A DNA stretch of 8,822 bases from Acholeplasmataceae bacterium (GTDB lineage: Bacteria > Bacillota_I > Bacilli_A > Acholeplasmatales > Acholeplasmataceae), in assembly GCA_030656435.1 (NCBI GenBank), contig JAUSOA010000007.1, positions 1 to 8,822 on the forward strand, read 5' to 3'. The notes under the pieces are model-generated. The model did no database searches, was not told where the DNA came from, and was given only the letters and a program-made list of their open reading frames with translations. The translations under genes and the position numbers were made by a program. Positions 6,050 to 8,822 of this stretch are shown piece after piece; position 1 is the stretch's first letter; every line of letters starts with the position of its first letter.

Positions 6050-8822
6050 ATGATGTACGAAAAATTTGATGAAAACACAAGAGTGAAATTTCCAGCAACA
6101 ATACATTTTTTACGTTTAGGCTACATATATCAGTCATACAATGAGGCTCTAGCCAATGGTGAAATAGACTTTAATACTAAAATATTCACTAACCATTTTA
6201 GACAAGCTATAGAGAAGATTAATCAAAGAGAGTTCTCGGATGAGGAAACAAAAGATATAATTGATGAAATTCATCAAGTGCTAAAAAATTCCGATCTCGG
6301 AAAAGAGTTCTATAACTGGTTGATTAGTCCTGTTGGTAAAGTGAAACTTATTGATTTCGATAATTTGGATAACAATCTTTTTCATGTTGTTAACGAATTA
6401 AAGTTTGGTGAGCAAGAATTAGGACATTTTAGACCAGATATTAACATTTTAATAAATGGAATTCCAATTGCTTTTCTTGAGGTAAAAATACCGAATAATT
6501 TTGGTGCTATTCAGGTTGAATTTGATCGTATGGTTAATAAACGATATGAACAAGATGAGCATAAAAAATATTTCAACATGATTCAGCTCACATGCTTTTC
6601 TAATAACATGCCATATGAGTCTGAAGATGATCGAGATGATGAGCCGAAAGCGGGATCATTTTATTCTACACCAAATGGCAATAAGACCTTTTTTAATTTT
6701 TTCAGGGAAGAACAAAGAATAACAACAGGTTTTTCAACTGATAGTTACGAGAAAAATCAAACAATATTGAGAGACAATAAATACGATCCTAATGTTGTCA
6801 ATTCTGAAGAGTTTAAGACAAACTTATCTGTGACTGCACCATGCAATAGTTTTATAACATCTCTATTTGAAAAAGAGAGATTGTTTTATCTTTTAAGATA
6901 TGGAATTACATATGTGGATCAAGCACCTCTTGAGAAGCACATTATGAGATATCCTCAATTTTTCGCTACAAGAGCTATTCTAAAAAATCTTGATAAAGAA
7001 GTGAAAAATGGTATAGTTTGGCACACTCAAGGTAGTGGAAAGACTGCTTTATCTATTTATTGCAATAGATTGCTACATGACTATTATGAAAAAAAAGGAT
7101 TTCAAGTAAGATTTTTTTATGTAGTAGATAGATTGGAATTACTTACCCAAGTCAGCAGAGAATTTGAGAAAAGAAATTATGATGCTATCCAAGTGGACTC
7201 ACGTGACAGTTTTTCAAGTGAGCTCAGTAGAGCAGTTACTGCTAATGCAACGCCTACATCTCTAGGAAATTGTGTTGTAGTTAATATACAAAAATTTTCA
7301 GATAGCTTGCCAACAATCATAAATCCATATGGTGCAAAAATTCAAAGAGTCTTTTTTATTGATGAAGCACATAGAAGTTATTCAAAGGGTACAGGTGAGT
7401 TCTATAAAAATCTTATGCTTGTCGATAGAGATGCAGTTTTTATTGCACTAACCGGAACTCCTCTATTAAATAAAAACGAGCGCTCAAATCTAAGGTTTGG
7501 AGATTATATTCATAAGTATTTTTATGATAGATCTATACTTGATGGATATACACTTAAGATAAAGAAAGAAGAGATGGAAACTGTAGCTAAAGCTGAGATA
7601 AAAAGAAATTTGGAGTTAGAATTAAAAAGCCGAGATACAGCTAAAATACTAGAATCTGATGAATATATAACTGCTTTGGGAAAATACATTGATAATGATT
7701 TCCTGAATTTTCGTTATATAAATAATGACTCAACAATTGGAGCAATGATCGTATGCAACTCTAATCCGCAAGCTAAAAAAATGCAAACTTGGTTTGAAAA
7801 GAACTCGAAGTTTAACACTAGATTAATTATCAGTGATGAAGATATACCCTCTGTGCAAAATAAACAAAACCAACTAGATTTTAAGGACTATAAAAATGGG
7901 ATAGATATTTTAATTGTACACCTCATGCTGACAACCGGCTATGATGTCAGTAGACTTAAAAAAATGTACTTGTTAAGAGCCCCTAAAGAACATACATTAC
8001 TTCAAACCATTTCTAGAGTGAATAGACCTTATAAAAGTCCAAATGGAAAAACTTATCAATATGGTTATATTTCTGATTTTGTAGATATTACGGAAGAATA
8101 TGACAGAACTATTACTCAATATTTAGAAGAACTTAAAGCAGAAACAATTGATGATGAAGGTGAAGGTACAAGTCCTGGCAATCTAGTGTTTGATATTTCC
8201 AAAATAAATAATAAATATAATAATGCGATTAAGACCTTGACTAATATAGCGGATATAGAAAACTTGGAAGAGTTTAGTCAACTATTAACCAGAATAAACG
8301 ATAAAAACGCATTGTTTAATTTAAGAAGACTTATTAACATAATTCTCGACTGTAAAACCGAGTATCTACTGTCACGACAAGATGAAGAAGCTAAAAAAAT
8401 TGATAGAGACCGGTTTAAGAAATTGGTCAAGCTTGTTCAAAATAGAATTGACTTTCTTAATGTTGCTTCAAATCCGTTAGAAGTAATGTCACTACTAAAC
8501 AAGGAAATAGTTGAAATTGTATTTATGTTTGTAAAGAGAAGAACTACAATTTTGGATATGAGTTTAGTTTCGACAACACACACAATTACAAAAGAACGAC
8601 TAGAAAGATTGCACAATGAAATCGGACAAATAAAGAATAAAGATGATTCTCGAGTTGTTGAATTAAATGAACTACTCAAGAAACTATTTGAAAAGCTTAA
8701 GATTGCTGATTTAAATAACATCGATTCAATTAACGTAGATTTGCTCATTGCAATCAACGAAGTTAAGAGTATTAACGATGAGAATGACAAATTAGCTGCA
8801 GACTTTGAGGGTAATTTCGCTT
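6050..8822 (+). CDS. hsdR: Type I restriction enzyme, R subunit (HsdR), 3' end beyond the window
   Basis: The frame is open from 6050 to the right edge (924 codons, no stop, no frameshift found). Most of a usual HsdR of about 1000 residues is present. HsdR is the DNA-translocating and cutting subunit of type I restriction complexes. Nuclease motif: Asp130 (in RPD) and Glu144-Val-Lys146, a PD-(D/E)xK site. Helicase SF2 motifs: QGSGKT 327-332 (Walker A, Lys331), DEAH 438-441, TGTP 468-471, TTGYD 628-632 and QTISRVNR 652-659. MRYPQFFATRAI just before Walker A is also typical. The C-terminal helical part is charged. GGGGGTG (6040-6046) is the SD. ATG at 6050 and 6053 are adjacent; the second has the better spacing (8 nt after GGGGG). 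hsdM and hsdS are not in the window and would be expected to the right. It appears intact as far as visible. Confidence 0.95.
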   Translation, partial: MMYEKFDENTRVKFPATIHFLRLGYIYQSYNEALANGEIDFNTKIFTNHFRQAIEKINQREFSDEETKDIIDEIHQVLKNSDLGKEFYNWLISPVGKVKLIDFDNLDNNLFHVVNELKFGEQELGHFRPDINILINGIPIAFLEVKIPNNFGAIQVEFDRMVNKRYEQDEHKKYFNMIQLTCFSNNMPYESEDDRDDEPKAGSFYSTPNGNKTFFNFFREEQRITTGFSTDSYEKNQTILRDNKYDPNVVNSEEFKTNLSVTAPCNSFITSLFEKERLFYLLRYGITYVDQAPLEKHIMRYPQFFATRAILKNLDKEVKNGIVWHTQGSGKTALSIYCNRLLHDYYEKKGFQVRFFYVVDRLELLTQVSREFEKRNYDAIQVDSRDSFSSELSRAVTANATPTSLGNCVVVNIQKFSDSLPTIINPYGAKIQRVFFIDEAHRSYSKGTGEFYKNLMLVDRDAVFIALTGTPLLNKNERSNLRFGDYIHKYFYDRSILDGYTLKIKKEEMETVAKAEIKRNLELELKSRDTAKILESDEYITALGKYIDNDFLNFRYINNDSTIGAMIVCNSNPQAKKMQTWFEKNSKFNTRLIISDEDIPSVQNKQNQLDFKDYKNGIDILIVHLMLTTGYDVSRLKKMYLLRAPKEHTLLQTISRVNRPYKSPNGKTYQYGYISDFVDITEEYDRTITQYLEELKAETIDDEGEGTSPGNLVFDISKINNKYNNAIKTLTNIADIENLEEFSQLLTRINDKNALFNLRRLINIILDCKTEYLLSRQDEEAKKIDRDRFKKLVKLVQNRIDFLNVASNPLEVMSLLNKEIVEIVFMFVKRRTTILDMSLVSTTHTITKERLERLHNEIGQIKNKDDSRVVELNELLKKLFEKLKIADLNNIDSINVDLLIAINEVKSINDENDKLAADFEGNFA

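Noticed and set aside
8437..8790. Open frame on the minus strand within the end of hsdR
   Set aside because: It is serine- and leucine-rich with no domain, typical of the antisense of an AT-rich gene, and there is no separate SD or promoter.
6050..8822. A frameshift or pseudogene in hsdR
   Set aside because: A codon-by-codon reading gives one open frame with all nuclease and helicase motifs in order; the gene is simply cut by the window edge.
1..8822. CRISPR arrays, tRNA or rRNA genes, or the Mycoplasma genetic code
   Set aside because: No regularly spaced long repeats or RNA-gene patterns were seen by eye. TGA ends several genes and is not used inside the long reading frames.

Overview
The window is AT-rich (roughly 30% G+C by eye). 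Its genes have Gram-positive-style Shine-Dalgarno sites, TGA and TAA both serve as stops, and tryptophan is read from TGG. This fits a low-GC Bacillota or an Acholeplasma/Izemoplasma-type mollicute using the standard code, not a code-4 Mycoplasma. I cannot name the species. The gene content is that of an accessory island, not of core chromosome.

Layout. (1) Positions 2-1515, plus strand: the C-terminal part of a multi-pass membrane protein, translationally coupled by ATGA to a 366-aa DGQHR-domain (DndB-like) protein. (2) Positions 1527-4656, minus strand: two tandem large serine recombinases overlapping by 8 bp. The upstream one (539 aa) is canonical with a zinc ribbon. The downstream one (505 aa) keeps the catalytic domain but has no cysteines where the ribbon should be. 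(3) Positions 4657-4892: a divergent control region with a 23-bp inverted repeat (22/23 matching, 29-bp spacer). (4) Positions 4893-5926, plus strand: a 71-aa excisionase-type HTH protein followed by a 264-aa winged-helix protein of the phage/plasmid replication-initiator type. The middle of that gene carries four iteron-like repeats followed by a very AT-rich stretch, as in lambda O/ori. (5) Positions 5927-6049: a promoter region, then a type I restriction HsdR gene that runs off the right edge with an open frame throughout.

How the parts may work together (inference). A recombinase pair, an HTH factor, a self-contained replication module and a type I restriction gene together resemble the logic of staphylococcal SCC elements (ccrA/ccrB, replication genes, hsd cargo), although no gene here can be called ccr from sequence alone. 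The recombinases would excise and insert the element. The HTH protein could steer recombination or regulate the divergent region. The initiator would allow replication after excision. HsdR, with hsdM and hsdS presumably to the right, would be defence cargo. The membrane/DGQHR pair may be a second, less understood DNA-related defence or modification module, either inside the island or just beyond its edge.

The most notable observations are the intragenic iteron array, the long inverted repeat between the divergent operons, the ribbon-less recombinase partner, and the coupled membrane/DGQHR pair.
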